Shown here: positions 24,401 to 34,730 of the stretch, piece by piece | Layout: every line of letters begins with the position of its first letter | How positions within the stretch are numbered: position 1 is the first letter of the stretch | Assembly (NCBI GenBank): GCA_001643675.2 | Contig: LSRY02000003.1 | Location: forward strand, 982,001-1,046,000 | Reading direction: 5' to 3' | DNA: 64,000 nucleotides | Source: Monocercomonoides exilis | Taxonomy: Eukaryota > Preaxostyla > Oxymonadida > Polymastigidae | Program-made: the position numbers and the translations under genes | The notes under the pieces: generated by a model | The model's database searches: none | Told to the model about the DNA's origin: nothing | What the model saw: only the letters and a program-made list of their open reading frames with translations

Positions 24401-27400
24401 GATCAATGAATTTGATTGGCTCAACAATCAGCCATTGCAGCTGCAGCAACAATACAGGGAAAGGAGGAGGAGTGTATTTGGCAACAAAGGAAAGAGGAGA
24501 ATTGAATTTTTCATTTGTGGGTATGAAATTCAGTGCGAACACAGCAAAAGTGGGAAATGACATTTTCATTGAATGCTTTAACATATCTTCACAGATCAAT
24601 GAAACCCAATTTCAATTTGATCTTCGAGAAGGCAACTACAATCGTAGTAATGCAATATTTGGAAGAGATGACTGTGATTATCCAAGTGACACCGACCTAA
24701 TTGGATTTGTGACGATTCATCAGAGTGATACGATCATTGTGAGCAGCTTGAATGGATCGAATGAAAAACAGTGTGGAACAAGCATGCTTCCGTGCTATTC
24801 AATTGAGCATGGCCTGATTCATTTGACTTCTGATTTCATAAGTCAAATGATTGTTGTTGAAGAGAGTGTGATTGGCGGAGAGATAAATCTGGAGGAAATG
24901 AGTTTGAGCTCGAAAAGCAGAGGTTTGTGTGAAGTTGAAGTGAAATCAGGAATTGAAAGAACGAGAGAGACTTTGATTTCAACAAGAGAAACAGTCTCAT
25001 TGGTGAGAGTGAACTTTGTATTTGATTCGAATTTCATCTCTTCTCATGAATCATTTATATCACCAGAGGGAGGCATTCTTGAAATGATGAATTGTTCATT
25101 CAGTTCAAAACTACTGGTGGAAGATGGAAATGCAGAATTTGCAAACATTCCATTTCATCTCATAAATATGGCAAAGGGAGAATTACAACTTGATGGATGC
25201 ACAATATCAAATCTCATTCTTCATGAATCTGCATTATTTCTCTCATCACCACTTCCATCAGTGATTTATTTATTAACAATTTGCAATTCAACAACAGAAA
25301 CCTCTTTGATAGATGCTTATGAATGTGGACAATTAACAATTAAAGATTTCAATACAGAAAATATCACAGTTGAAGGAAATGAAGAATCATTGATATCTTG
25401 CTTGTCAATGAAAAAGACGATGCAATTGGCAAATTGCACAATGGGCGGAGTCAGTTCAAAGACAACAAAAGGAAAATTGATGAAACTTGAGGATTGCACA
25501 GATGTGAAAATGGATAGTTGCATTTTTGATGGAAGTTCAAATGAAAGAAATGAACAATATTTGAATGAGGAAGAAGATATGTGCAGATGGGAAGGATCTC
25601 TTGTGGATATTGTGAAGAGTTCTGTGATAGTGAAAGATTCAACAATCTCGAATTCACCAGAAGGTGGAATAACAATGAGTGGAGGAAATGTGATAATTGA
25701 GAAAGGTGAGTTTTTGAATAACAATCCATCGATTGAAGGATATCCATCACTGAGAAGAAACATCATCTGTTCAGATTCAGGAACATTGAATGTGATGAGT
25801 TTGAAAGGAGGAGATGGATTGAAGGATAATACATCTCTTTGTATGTTGAATGAAGGGTGCAGTTTTGAAGGTATTGTTTCAGAGAGAGATTCATCATTCT
25901 TCATTCCAGTGTTGGAAAGCGTGGAAGCAAAAGAAGAGACAGATAGAATGAAGCTGACATTCAAAGGATTGCTTCTTATTCCGTGCAACTTATCATTTTC
26001 AGTTGTGAAGAGGAAGGGAGAAGAGAAAGAGATTGAACATTTTGATTTTGACTCAAATGGGTTTTTGTCAGAAAGAGAAGCAGAAGGAAGTGTGGCAAGA
26101 GATCTGATCAGTGGTTGTGGAAATGAAATCGAAGTGAGCGTGTGCGTTCTGTTTGGGAATTCAAATTCTCCTTCTTCGACAAATTCATTCATCTTGAAGA
26201 ATGCAACTGTATCTGAATCGAATGGAGATGGCAATGTTGTGAAAGGAGACAACAAAACAAATTCATTGTGGATTGTGATTGCTATTATTATATTTGTTCT
26301 TTTTATTATTCTGATAGGATTTGTTGTTGTATCAATTCGATGGAGAAAGGCAAAGAATGAGAACAAAGATCTGAGAGAGATTGTGAACGATAACATCAGA
26401 AAAGATCCGAAGGCATTTGAGATGGTGACAATGGAGATGTCGCCTGAGGAGCAGTGGAGGAGGGCAGAGAAAGAGGCAGAGAAGAAGAATGAGGAGAGGA
26501 TAAAGAAGAGGGTGTATGAAAAAAGCTTGGGACATTCAGAGTCATCGGAACATTTATTGAGTGAGAGTGGTTCCACTGAATATATTCTGGGGAGGGATTC
26601 AGACAAGATTCCAGAATGGGTGCTGGAGAAAGTTGATGAAAAAGAGGAAGAGGAGAAAAGGAAGCAAACACCATCGCCATCCATCTCATCCACTTCAACG
26701 ACAGATACGTCAGACACAGAATCCACTTTTGTTCGGAGAGAGGACTTGTGCCCAACCACTTCGTCCATGTCGAATCTGGTGGATGCAATGGCCTGTTCAT
26801 CGCCTTATGAAAAGCTGATTGTAGATTTGAGGGATTCGCTGTTCATGTTGCTTCATGGGAGGAATGAGAAAAAAGATCTGGCGATTGGCACATTGAAGGA
26901 GAGGGAGCTGACAGGAGCGCAGATGCTGTTCTGGGTGGCAAATGGAGCGTTGCACTCGCTTGAAGATGAGGAAGACGAACTTCCCTCTTTGCGAGACCTG
27001 AGTCCGCACATTGTGCTGTTCTCGGAGCACATGGTGATCTGCATTGCGCTCCACTCCGACTGCTCCTCTTCATCTGATGATTCGGATTCATCCACAATCT
27101 CATCAACCACGATTGTGACATCTGCAAGTGAGGATGATGATGATGATGATGAAAGAGATTCTCTGCCATCATCAGCGTTTGAGGATGAGGAGGAGAAGTG
27201 GAAGGAGTGCTTGAGGTGGAAGGCGCCCGAGCTGGTGATGAACAGGAAGATGGGAGCAACAGAGAAGTCGGTGGCATTCTCGATTGGGATGATGCTGTGG
27301 GAGTGTGTGACACTCGAGATCCCGTTTGGAGAATACGAAGGGGAAGTGGCAGGGCAGAAGATTGCTGATGGAGAGAAGCCGTATGAGAGGGGGATTGAAG

Positions 27401-27648
27401 AGAGTGAGTTGAAGAATATGGTGAATGCGTGTCTGTCAGCAGAGCCATCGAAAAGGCCGACACTCACAGAAGTGAAGAAAGAGCTGGTTGGGCTGTTTCC
27501 AGATGGGATATTTGTTGTGACGATGACAGATGCAATCATTCTTGAGGAAAGCAGCGAAGAGCAGGATGAAGACAGAGGGAGCAAAGAATGTGAAAAAGAA
27601 GGGAAAATGGAAGTGAATGAGATGAAAGACAAGTTTGGCAATGGATGA
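18496..27648 (+). CDS. Surface protein B: full-length beta-helix receptor-like protein with pseudokinase tail
   Basis: The start is ATG 18496, which opens a signal peptide (MKAACNIVALLLLVVSCC). The frame is open 21 bases upstream but only from a GTG. The product is 3,050 aa with no intron seen. Residues about 190-270 are a Ser/Pro low-complexity tract. GGALKV, GGALYC and GGAAIYC beta-helix motifs follow, then five CGxxxxPC-headed modules as in protein A. A single membrane span (WIVIAIIIFVLFIILIGFVV) at about residue 2590 precedes a roughly 430-residue cytoplasmic part. The kinase-like end has LRDLSPHIVLF for the HRD loop (Asp kept, Asn replaced by Ile), RWKAPELV, IGMMLWECVTLEIPFGEYE and SKRPTLTEV. 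No VAIK lysine or DFG is seen, so signalling by phosphotransfer is unlikely. A poly-Asp stretch and a Ser/Thr-rich juxtamembrane region could be regulated. It probably sits at the cell surface, as a ligand-binding or adhesive protein. Confidence 0.93.
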   Translation: MKAACNIVALLLLVVSCCNDEGITERPYHQKWNKEMQRSKISIADKNNKGNINFYNSLEKVIKPAANHIYSVQTSLNIINTSLCVSLLNIIPLTGCPLLTAQHHSTASICSSTCTIHPPSLTNHHYRHCPLFLSAHASLALTNFSLTTHQPAILSFPLFSTPNNLLPHAHSPIPASFSISHSSFSSFVSLVQPFLFSTSSLSSPSPSPSPSLSSSPSSSSSSSSSSSFSSPSPSLSPSISSSSSPLHIHHQSHPHLQIHLNLHLSNTLFSNISSPQSPLSLPSLPSHSLNSFISTTSSSSLSSTNTNANSTPSFSLHSSLSFHSTIFKHTHNPIDGTILPNLNSPSTSLSAFNASFLHQTRSSPNAAVVHVGSESQRVKPGRLTSFDVNSHRFEWCEWNDSNGGNDHGGALKVFCVNANLTITSCSYSKCSTTKHGGALYCDYLLKVDIAKSNFTSCSAAHAGAAYLYCNQPNSVWTFSENRVESCKITDWCGTGWYFSLYSMPSDAQFLFSKCKCIANSGGNSAGSLTFLSPPHNKPNQFLVDDCQFIKNELTASSNYGGAAIYCYATYNWMSGNKFITFCFFDGNTATNGRGNDVFFYGSDITQSPFQQCGSTTESKRVWNNGQADNTVYNGWLPIIDQNKIVSNGGSDVDACGKTQQSPCATVEYALGCIAPFSDASLSLLISTFTPTKTLTFRAPNTRITGNGTIATTIASSGIPQPQNPHSHSSHSSQSASSFSSFSSISTFSSPDPSASSALFQQTQGSLTVSALALAHNSTNQITPILFHLSQNSPSLNLNTTTITGTTSITIKTPLFFLTAGSLALNHTAITSLTLNSQSIFHLTSLTNPLTLNSSSITHITSTATPASCVLSSATSPALSLSLSLANCTITNINSAPQNQQTATNGGCISFASSVSANTFSVSDTTFSSCSVSEDTSSGGRGGALMIEFNEGSQVSESSFSITNIVFSANKASVGRDMYFVCESFVASVKEPMFAFMRSITQKDNSVVGHDRTEAFGDWNVDLFIFLDGYFDDTIFVDGISGVEEVYCGLEKAPCLNVNYGMGHLKKTLNVKEEIVVCEKSNFTGCVDVSNMCVMAKAETIVQIECQTEASGSEECVLKSSSLTEIQFIGIVIPSSFNRTITSVIESNTQNGELRMKNCAMSVIGGKGNTIGFFLIKSTGKMIELDSVTISDVKSTVSLFSISLSSGNVNDQNYKMKLLNCTLEGLEIDGGEEATVFGGSVGVWMVMNGSTIDGALSEKSKEGGALKIVLSAEGYITIEESSFVGCVCENMSEGGKGGGIYLDCSSYEEAFQLSSISFSGCSATVGKNMFVKSGNLVNSVNAERFAFDCSDFEEDGNAFVGEDGKYGEMDLRVFLVSLKWMAVSVSTGGHDTLGCGSEIFPCESMKSGIDHIDRSGTDGVRKVKVKDEVTVEDIYSFTDALAIDGCVNEGDETKHKPIHFEGPIKGNSASSVISSIQPLGLLSLKLQIPSQFEPNMNTLISSSGILQLVNCLFEIQSATNIIQYSLITTTSGSCTLNGCSLTDCSFVISPLVLASSVIFENINFTSIANTGSGEGGVAKVILQGNEDLVIKSTNASFCSLSSGNGKGGFLYLGCQNCLNEKPFIFDTGVTFENNNAAIGKNMFILGKDFNSSVTNDAFKFDFSQMINDDNLFVGSDDFHSGKDLFIFLIPYNSMEIFISSEGFDVARCGSEEEPCFTMWKGMKNVEKEIGNKTIQIEESTIIQDSFNMSNYQIKKSVKMGEEDTKAKLNFEKAIGSQLEYFMGNDDHFELANIQLQPSTGFDNSAITIISNKGGDLVIRECSFYSEAGVNNGFDCVFVDAIGGSVEVNDLSMESCNVGNNIFVIHDTGITCYFLNVRVESLNESGGCILSIKKSEQGLKINEGVNEDGANIEIGNSSFSGVKRIGNGASILESKCENKICLVVKESSIIEDKAELGEKGGVIFFTLGASGSMNLIGSTISHCSCSNNTGKGGGVYLATKERGELNFSFVGMKFSANTAKVGNDIFIECFNISSQINETQFQFDLREGNYNRSNAIFGRDDCDYPSDTDLIGFVTIHQSDTIIVSSLNGSNEKQCGTSMLPCYSIEHGLIHLTSDFISQMIVVEESVIGGEINLEEMSLSSKSRGLCEVEVKSGIERTRETLISTRETVSLVRVNFVFDSNFISSHESFISPEGGILEMMNCSFSSKLLVEDGNAEFANIPFHLINMAKGELQLDGCTISNLILHESALFLSSPLPSVIYLLTICNSTTETSLIDAYECGQLTIKDFNTENITVEGNEESLISCLSMKKTMQLANCTMGGVSSKTTKGKLMKLEDCTDVKMDSCIFDGSSNERNEQYLNEEEDMCRWEGSLVDIVKSSVIVKDSTISNSPEGGITMSGGNVIIEKGEFLNNNPSIEGYPSLRRNIICSDSGTLNVMSLKGGDGLKDNTSLCMLNEGCSFEGIVSERDSSFFIPVLESVEAKEETDRMKLTFKGLLLIPCNLSFSVVKRKGEEKEIEHFDFDSNGFLSEREAEGSVARDLISGCGNEIEVSVCVLFGNSNSPSSTNSFILKNATVSESNGDGNVVKGDNKTNSLWIVIAIIIFVLFIILIGFVVVSIRWRKAKNENKDLREIVNDNIRKDPKAFEMVTMEMSPEEQWRRAEKEAEKKNEERIKKRVYEKSLGHSESSEHLLSESGSTEYILGRDSDKIPEWVLEKVDEKEEEEKRKQTPSPSISSTSTTDTSDTESTFVRREDLCPTTSSMSNLVDAMACSSPYEKLIVDLRDSLFMLLHGRNEKKDLAIGTLKERELTGAQMLFWVANGALHSLEDEEDELPSLRDLSPHIVLFSEHMVICIALHSDCSSSSDDSDSSTISSTTIVTSASEDDDDDDERDSLPSSAFEDEEEKWKECLRWKAPELVMNRKMGATEKSVAFSIGMMLWECVTLEIPFGEYEGEVAGQKIADGEKPYERGIEESELKNMVNACLSAEPSKRPTLTEVKKELVGLFPDGIFVVTMTDAIILEESSEEQDEDRGSKECEKEGKMEVNEMKDKFGNG

Positions 27649-27990
27649 GAGATGAAAACAAGAAATAAGTTCAAAAATAAATGTTTAATAAGAATGATAG
27701 TTTTTTCATCACGTTTGCTGAGATTTTGATTAAAATTAAAATAGACTTTAATAAGTTTTGATATATATGTGATGGTAAGTTGAAGGCTAATGGTGATGTG
27801 AATTTTGAGATTTGAATGTTTTAAAGTGAGTGTATGATGATTTTTCGCAGATGACTTTTGAAAACTTTTTTAATGTTTAACATGCTAATTTGAACAAATC
27901 ATATTCAAACATGAAAAAAGAATCGAGAAAGTATTATTTTTATCTCGAAATGAAAAATGTCAATGTTAGATTTGCAGTTATCAGAAACAA
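27649..27990 (+). repeat. Duplicated 3' flank of surface gene B (uninterrupted copy)
   Basis: Bases 27649-27870 match 7351-7572, and about 27885-27990 matches about 9581-9690. This is the empty-site version of the flank that carries the pogo-like insertion downstream of gene A. AATAAA lies at 27676-27681. Confidence 0.85.
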
Positions 27991-29370
27991 TAAAACAAAT
28001 TGAAAAAGGAATGTTCAAAATCAACTCTTTTAAAAGGCAATTAACTTAGTTAAATTCGTGGGAAAATATCCAATTTTAAAATTAATGAGGTAATTCAAAA
28101 ACAAGTTTTCATTGTATCTTCATTTTATTATTTTTTTTTTCTTTTTTTTTTTTTCCTTCCTCCATATATATAATATATTAATAATGAATCCGAACGTTGT
28201 CAGACATTTCATAAAAAATTGTTGGTTTAGTCATCTGAATTATTGCATACTATTTTTTTTATTGGGATTCAAATAACAATTTTTAACAAAATAGAACTTT
28301 AACATATTTATTCAATAAAATTTCAAATATTAGATCAATTTGAATTATGTCCAGCTTTTTTGAATTGACTGAATCAATTCTGATTTGGCTCAATCTTATT
28401 TGTAATTAAAAAATAAAAATTTATATAACAAATTTGATCATATTTGTGAAATATTTAACGTGTATTTTAATGTTAAGCAATTTATTTTTATCAACATTTT
28501 TATCCGTTATTCGCATGGCAGTTTGCTATATATGGTTGGTATGCATTTAGCTCTTCGATGTGAAAAAGTCCGAAATTATTAAAGTTATTTTTATTGTTTT
28601 ATCGTACGAAGGAACAAATTGCGAATGTTTTTGCTCCTTCAAACTTTTATAATCAACGATTTTTTTTAAGTTCTCCTAATCTTATATTTCTCCTTTGCTT
28701 TGATTATGTTTTTGATATTTACTAAGTCTTTCAACAAAATTTTCGTTGCAGACAAATTTTTTTAAAACTATTTTCGTTATCTATTAACATATTTCTTATT
28801 ATAAAAGCTATTAATAGCATTGTGGAGTTTGTATAAATTTCTATAGAGTTTGTTTTTTTGATTTCTGATGTATTTAAATTTAAGTTTTATTTATTACGAT
28901 TAATTCTTTTTAGCATTTCAAATCAATCATCAATAAAGAATAAAAAAAGAATATCCATTTTTATTTGTGTTTTTATTGTTTGAACAGCAGCTAATGTTGA
29001 ATATCGAATTTTGAAAACATCGAATTGGTGAAACTTTGCTTTTTGAAAATGAAATCACAAATATATTGATTCAAATACATTTGAAATGCATAGTTTTATG
29101 GAAATCTTTTGATAACTTAGAGTCGAAAAACAACCAAAAATTTTTGATCATTTTCCCAGAAGTGAATCAATCTGCATTGATTCAATCAATTCAAATAAAT
29201 ACAATTCATTTCGAATTTTTGTCTTTCTTTTTGGCTTTGTTAAGGCAAATACCATGTGATTTTCACAAACTGGATAAGGTCTAATATTTGTTAATTACTG
29301 ATTAATTTTTAAAATGGGTTAGAATCAGTTTTTCATACGAAAATACATTGTTGGAAGTTGTTAGGATAAG
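27991..29370. other. AT-rich intergenic DNA upstream of the PP2C gene
   Basis: It contains T-rich runs (28130-28155) and no supported gene. A short open stretch at 29036-29284 has no recognisable domain. Confidence 0.5.
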
Positions 29371-30708
29371 ATGTATTGTGCTAAAAATGAAAAATGTGAA
29401 AGAAACATGGTGAAAAAAATGTCAAAGAGGCCATATGATTCGATGTTTCTGACGTCTTTTCCACCAAATGATAATTGCACAGATGCAAGTAAAGAGCAGA
29501 CAAAGTCTTACATGTTCAGCTCGAAATTGCTCGCCCAAAAGGAGATACTTTCGCAGCTTGACTGTGAACTGGAACAAATGAAACGAAAATACGAATCGTT
29601 AAATCAAGCTAGATATCGACAAAAAAGGCGGCTGGAAGACATGAAAATGGAGTTGAGCAACAAAGGGAAGAAAGGGCATGGATTGGGGTTTGAAACGGTT
29701 GGGGTATATAAGAATAAGGCGGATGTCCAAGCCAATTCGACAAAAGAAAATTTAAAAGAATTTCAATGGAAAGGAGACGTAACGTTGCGTTCAGATTTAA
29801 GTTTGTCCTTGAATAAGAACACGAAATTTATGGAGGTTTGCAACAAAAATTTTTGACATTTTCATTTTCAAAAATTATGAAAAATTCAACATTCAGGACG
29901 ATGGATGCATCATGAATGTGAGTGGTGCTCATTCAATATGTGCGATGAGTGCTGTATTTGATGGCCACTCATCAGACGGGAAAAGTGGGAAAAGTGCAGC
30001 GAAATTTGCTAAAAAAAATCTTCTTTCAGTTTGAAAAAGAAAATATTGAAATTTATTTGTTGTATTTTGTTAAAAAAATTTTTTGTATCTTTTTATTTTT
30101 TTTCAATTTGACTCCAAAAGACGATTTTATCGAATTATGATAGAGAACACAGGAAAGGGGACCCTTTTGATATTAATATTGAAAAAGTTCTTGGTGATTC
30201 ATTTGAGGTTTTAAAGAATATCTGTTTTTTCTTCAAAATTTACGGAATATTTAAAAATTCAATTTTTTTAATGTGGAACGGAAATTATGTATTTTATATT
30301 CACTTGAATATTTTCATAATTTCTTTCTTACTTTCTTTCTTTTGTTTTCAAAGGAAGTAGAAGAGAAAATGCTGGATGAGGAAGAGGATCTGTTTGAAGA
30401 AGCGGGGACAACAGCAAGCGCAGTGATTGTTCAAGCTACAGGCAATGAGCAATACGACCCGATTGGCCGGCCAATTGCTTCGAGCAGCTTGAGCTTGGAG
30501 GGAGAAAAGAGACAAGAAAATCAGAGTGAATTTGATGTTTTCCAGTCGGGGAATTGCGAGCTGTTCTGTGCAAATGTGGGAGACTCAGAAGTTTATGTTT
30601 TGTATGAAATTTCAATTTTACAAATTGAGTTAATAATTATCGCAAAAATCATTATTTGATTTCAATACAATTTTATAAAAATTTTATTTATTTATTTATT
30701 TATTCACC

Positions 30709-30742
<34 letters not shown>

Positions 30743-33700
30743 TCCTTCCAAATTATATTTTCTGCAGCCCTTCAGACCCAACGAGCCAGCCTGTGAAGCT
30801 GACCACTTGCCACAACGTGTTCAACAAAGAGGAGGTTGAAAGGTGTCGCGATTCAGGAGCAGAAGTGGTTGAAGATGACGGAACAGAATACGGAAACAGA
30901 GTGAATGGTTTGTGAGAATATTTGAAAATGTTTCGTTTTCAAAAAATAAATAAATAAATGTGTTGCTATATTTTTTGTTATTGTTGTAGTTATTTTGTAT
31001 TCCTTATAAATGCATTTATTTTTGATCGTTTCTTTTTATTTTTTTTTTTGTATTTAATTTTTTAATTTTATCATTGAAGGATTGCGAGTGACTCGCTCGC
31101 TGGGAGACTTTTTTTCGGCGCCGACAATTTCGCAGCCGTTTGTCAGCCACATCAGCATCACGCCTGAGACAGGATGTGGGGCAGGGTTTGCCCGGCTGAA
31201 GGAGAAGAAGAAGAAGGAAGCCGAAAGCAAGAAGAAATGTGAAGAAAAAGATGGGGGAGACAAAAGTGCGAAGGGGAAAAGCGCGAAAAAGCAGCCTTTG
31301 AAGATGAGCCACACACAGGATTTGCCGGAGAAGGCAGAGGGAAAAAATGGAAAGAAGGAAGAAGAGAAAGAAAAGGAAAAAACAGAGAGAGAAATCAGCA
31401 AGAGAATAATCCCTCCTCCGCTGTGGGTGGTGATGGCAACAGATGGGGTGTGAATGATAAAAATAGTTTCTTTCTCTCTTTCTTCTTTTTTCTTTTAAAG
31501 TTTTTTATTTTTAAATGGAAATATCTTGTCATTATGTTTAGTCTTTTTTCATTGAACATTTTTTTTTTGAGTGAAAAGAGAGTTGGGGTTGATTTGATGT
31601 ATTTAACAATTTTGTGCTTGTTCTGGGTATTCATTTTGATTTCATAATCAATCACTATTTTATTAAACCTATTTTTATCTTTTATTTTCTTTTTCTTTTT
31701 CTTTTGATTATTTATCAATGGATTTCTTGTAATTCCCAGCTGTGGAATGTTATGAGTGCATCTGATGTTTCTCAAGTTATTCAGAAGAAATGCAAAGTGA
31801 AACTTTCATTTGAAGAGGAAGCCTCAACCGACGCTCCATCAACAGCTGGATACTCAAAAGTGCCTGGAAGCATTGCATCATCAACACCTTCTTCTTCTTC
31901 TTCTTCTTCTTCTTCTTCTTCTTCTCATTCATTGACTTCGATTGTTCTGCCTTCAGGCAAAATCGTCAGAGCCAAAAAGCCTCTACTTCCAAATGTGTCG
32001 TTCCCTGAGCAGTTTCCTTCAGCCAAGGAAATGGCATCTGCACTCATTCATTCAGCGCTGGAGCGATACGACAGCCCAATTGCAAAGTCCTCTCCACAAG
32101 GCTCACCCCAACAACACCAGACTTCTGCATCAGCTTCCATTTCTGCCTCTTCTCCTTCATCTCTTTCTTCTTCTCCTTCTCTTTCTGATAGCCAGAGGTT
32201 GCCTCAAACCTCAACCATTTCTTTGCCTGTTCGCGACAACATTGCAGTTGTGGTGATGAAGCTGGAGTGGATTCCGGCTGTGACAAAAGTGGCAGCGTCG
32301 ATCGGCCGCAAAGCAGACAACATCTTTCTCTCGTCGCTGACACTTGGGATGAAGCCGAAAAGAGGCTATTCGCTTGTCCCGCCTCAAATTCCTCCTCAGC
32401 CTTCTTCTGCTTCTTCTTCTGCTTCTTCTGCTTCTTCTGCTTCTTCTGCTTCTTCTTTATCATCAGCAGCAGCAATTCAAGCTCCGTCTGGCACAAACAC
32501 ACAGTCTGCTGCTATTCCATCGAATGAGAAAGAGAAACCTGATGTTTTGAATGAGAAAGAAGCAAAAGAACAAAATCAGCCAGAAATAGAAAAGATGCAA
32601 ACTTCGTCTGAATCTGCAGAAAAGGAAGAATTGGCGATGAAAACTCAAACAGACACTTCTGATCAGATGAATGGAGACAAAAATGGAGAGAAAACCGTTT
32701 CATTTTCTGAAAGTGACAAAAATTCAGTTGATCAGAATTCTGAATCAGTGCCATTGCAACAGGAGGAAACAGCTAATAGAGATTCAATTGAACATGAAGA
32801 AGAGAAACAGACTTCGGAGAATAAGAAAGAAGAAAGAGCAGAAGAGAAAAATGAAGAAGAAAAAGAAGAAACAAAAGAAGAAGCATTAAAAGAAGGGGAA
32901 AATGAGAAAGAGGTTGAAGAGGAAAAAGAAGAAAAGAAAATTGAAAATGAGGAAGGAGTTGAAGAGAAGGAAGAAAAGAAAGAAGGAGAAGAAGATGAAA
33001 AGAAAGAAATTGAAGAAATTGAAGAAACAAAAGAAGAGAAAGAAGAGAAAGAGGTCGAAAAGGAAGAAGAAAAGGAAGAGAAAACAGATGAAAAAGAAGG
33101 AGAAGTTCAAAAAATTGAAAAAGAAAAAGAAGAAGAAAGAAAAAATGATTCAGAAATGAAAACAGGTTTGTCTGAAGAAGAAGAAGCAAAAGAATTGAAG
33201 GTTGAAGGAAATGAACAAGAAAACGAACAAGTTGAAACAAATGAAACAGAAAATGATGAAAAAGAAGAGAAGAAATTAGAAAAGTTGGATGAAGCAGCAG
33301 AAGAGAAAAAGGAAGAGAAAAAGGAAGAGAAAGAAGAGAAAGAAGAGAAAGAAGAGAAAGAGAAAGAAGTTGAAGAGACTTCAAAAGAACAGATTCAACA
33401 ATCAGAAGAAAAGAACGAAGAAGAGAAACAGGATGAAACAAAAGAGGAGAAAGAAGAGAAAGAAGAGAAAGAGGATAGAAAAATGGTAGAAGAAATGAAG
33501 CAAGATATCAAAGAAGGCAAAGAAGAAGAAGAAGAAAATGAAAAAGTTGATGAGAAGAAGAAAGAAGAGGAAATTCTGAAAGAAAAGAAAGAAGGAGGAG
33601 GAGGAGGAGAAGGAGAAAAAGGAGAAGAAGATACACAAAAAATTGAAAGTCAGAAGGAAGAAGCGCAAAAAGATGCTGAAACAACAGATTTGGATGCAAA

Positions 33701-33833
33701 TTTTTCAGAGCAAGCAGAAAATGCGAATGGAATCGAAGAAAACAAAGAGAAAGATTCAGAAGCGTTGCCAAGTGATTCAAAGGAGGAGATCAATGAAGAG
33801 GAAGCAATGAAAGAAGGAGAAATTCGAGCGTGA
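29371..33833 (+). CDS. PP2C (PPM) family protein phosphatase with very long Glu/Lys-rich tail, seven exons
   Basis: I reconstruct exons 29371-29835, 29897-30028, 30121-30207, 30354-30601, 30768-30907, 31080-31447 and 31740-33833, all joining in frame through GT-AG introns of 61-292 nt. The product is 1,177 aa. PP2C motifs appear in order across the junctions: KFMEDDG (metal-binding E/D region), SAVFDGHS (metal-binding DGH), FCANVGDSEVYV, GNRVNGLRVTRSLGDF, WVVMATDGLWNVMS (metal-binding DG) and RDNIAVVVMKLEW. PPM enzymes remove phosphate from Ser/Thr using two Mn/Mg ions. The family core is about 260-300 residues. Here it is expanded by a coiled N-terminal 155 residues, a Lys-rich insert after the LGDF block (31195-31390), a Ser/Ala tract, and about 440 mostly Glu/Lys residues at the C-terminus. 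The ATG at 29371 is the first in frame, and a later Met could be used. The stop is TGA. Confidence 0.9.
30679..30742. repeat. Simple repeats in PP2C intron 4: (ATTT)n then (CCCA)n and (CA)n
   Basis: Consecutive microsatellite runs lie inside the 166-nt intron (30602-30767), just upstream of its TTCTGCAG acceptor. Length change here would not alter the protein. Confidence 0.9.
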
Positions 33834-34730
33834 GCAAAGAAATGTTTTTTATTTCACAAAAATACGACAAATCATACCAGATTACTCTTTGCTTCACTTT
33901 TCTGAATACAATTTTTATTATGAAAAAAAATAAAAATTTTCTCAGAAATTGAGAAATATTTGATGTTTTTCTTAAAGTTACAAATCAAATCAATTGAAAT
34001 AGAAAATGTATGAAATTTGAAAATTATATGAGCATGCACTTTGATCATTAATGAAGATGGCAGAATCCAAAAAAAAAAAAAAAAAAAGTACCTGAATTTG
34101 TAATTTTTGTTTTTAAATTTCTGTTTAATATGAGTAAATTTCTAAATGGGGAGGAGAGAGAGAGAGAATGTTGAATAAAGTTCATTAATAATTATTGAGT
34201 ATTTTTGAAATTAATCTGTTCTTCAAATGTTCATAAAATTTTATAAGAAACTGTTCGATTATTCTTCTCAGCACACAACATCTTATTAATTTTCTTCAAT
34301 ATCTAATGATATGATTCTTTTCGAATGACATTAACATCAGAAAAAATGCAAGAGTTTTTGTTATATTTATGAAAAGCTTGGGAAAAGGTTTCATTTCACA
34401 AGCCTCATTGAAAGCCAAATCACAAAAATATATTTTCTTACATAATGCATGTGTGAAACGTTCTTTAATAATAAGGAACGAAATGTTTCACTCAAAGAAT
34501 ATTGTTCCACTAGTTTATTCTCTAAATTTTCTCAAAAATTTTTTTGTTATTCTAAAATTTAAATGCATGAGGTTATTGGAATTGAAATGATACAACTGAG
34601 GAAAAGTTTTGAACAACACATTGTTTTACTTTCATAAATGGGGAAAAACATGTCACTTCAGGAATTTTGATTTAACCTCTGTGACATGACAAGAGAAAAT
34701 TGAAACAATGACAAAATGACTGACACGATA
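33834..34730. other. AT-rich intergenic DNA
   Basis: It holds an A-run near 34070-34087 and a short GA repeat near 34151-34168. No supported gene was found. Confidence 0.55.

Noticed and set aside
25317-26768. 483-aa minus-strand open frame inside gene B
   Set aside because: It is an antisense shadow of the purine-rich coding strand. The equivalent region of gene A is interrupted on that strand.
30660-30745. CRISPR-like or telomere-like repeat
   Set aside because: It is only ATTT, CCCA and CA microsatellites in an intron, with no spaced direct repeats.
32773-33441. Leu/Phe-rich minus-strand frames opposite the PP2C tail
   Set aside because: Antisense of (GAA/AAG)n coding sequence. The apparent membrane-protein character comes from Glu/Lys codons read backwards.
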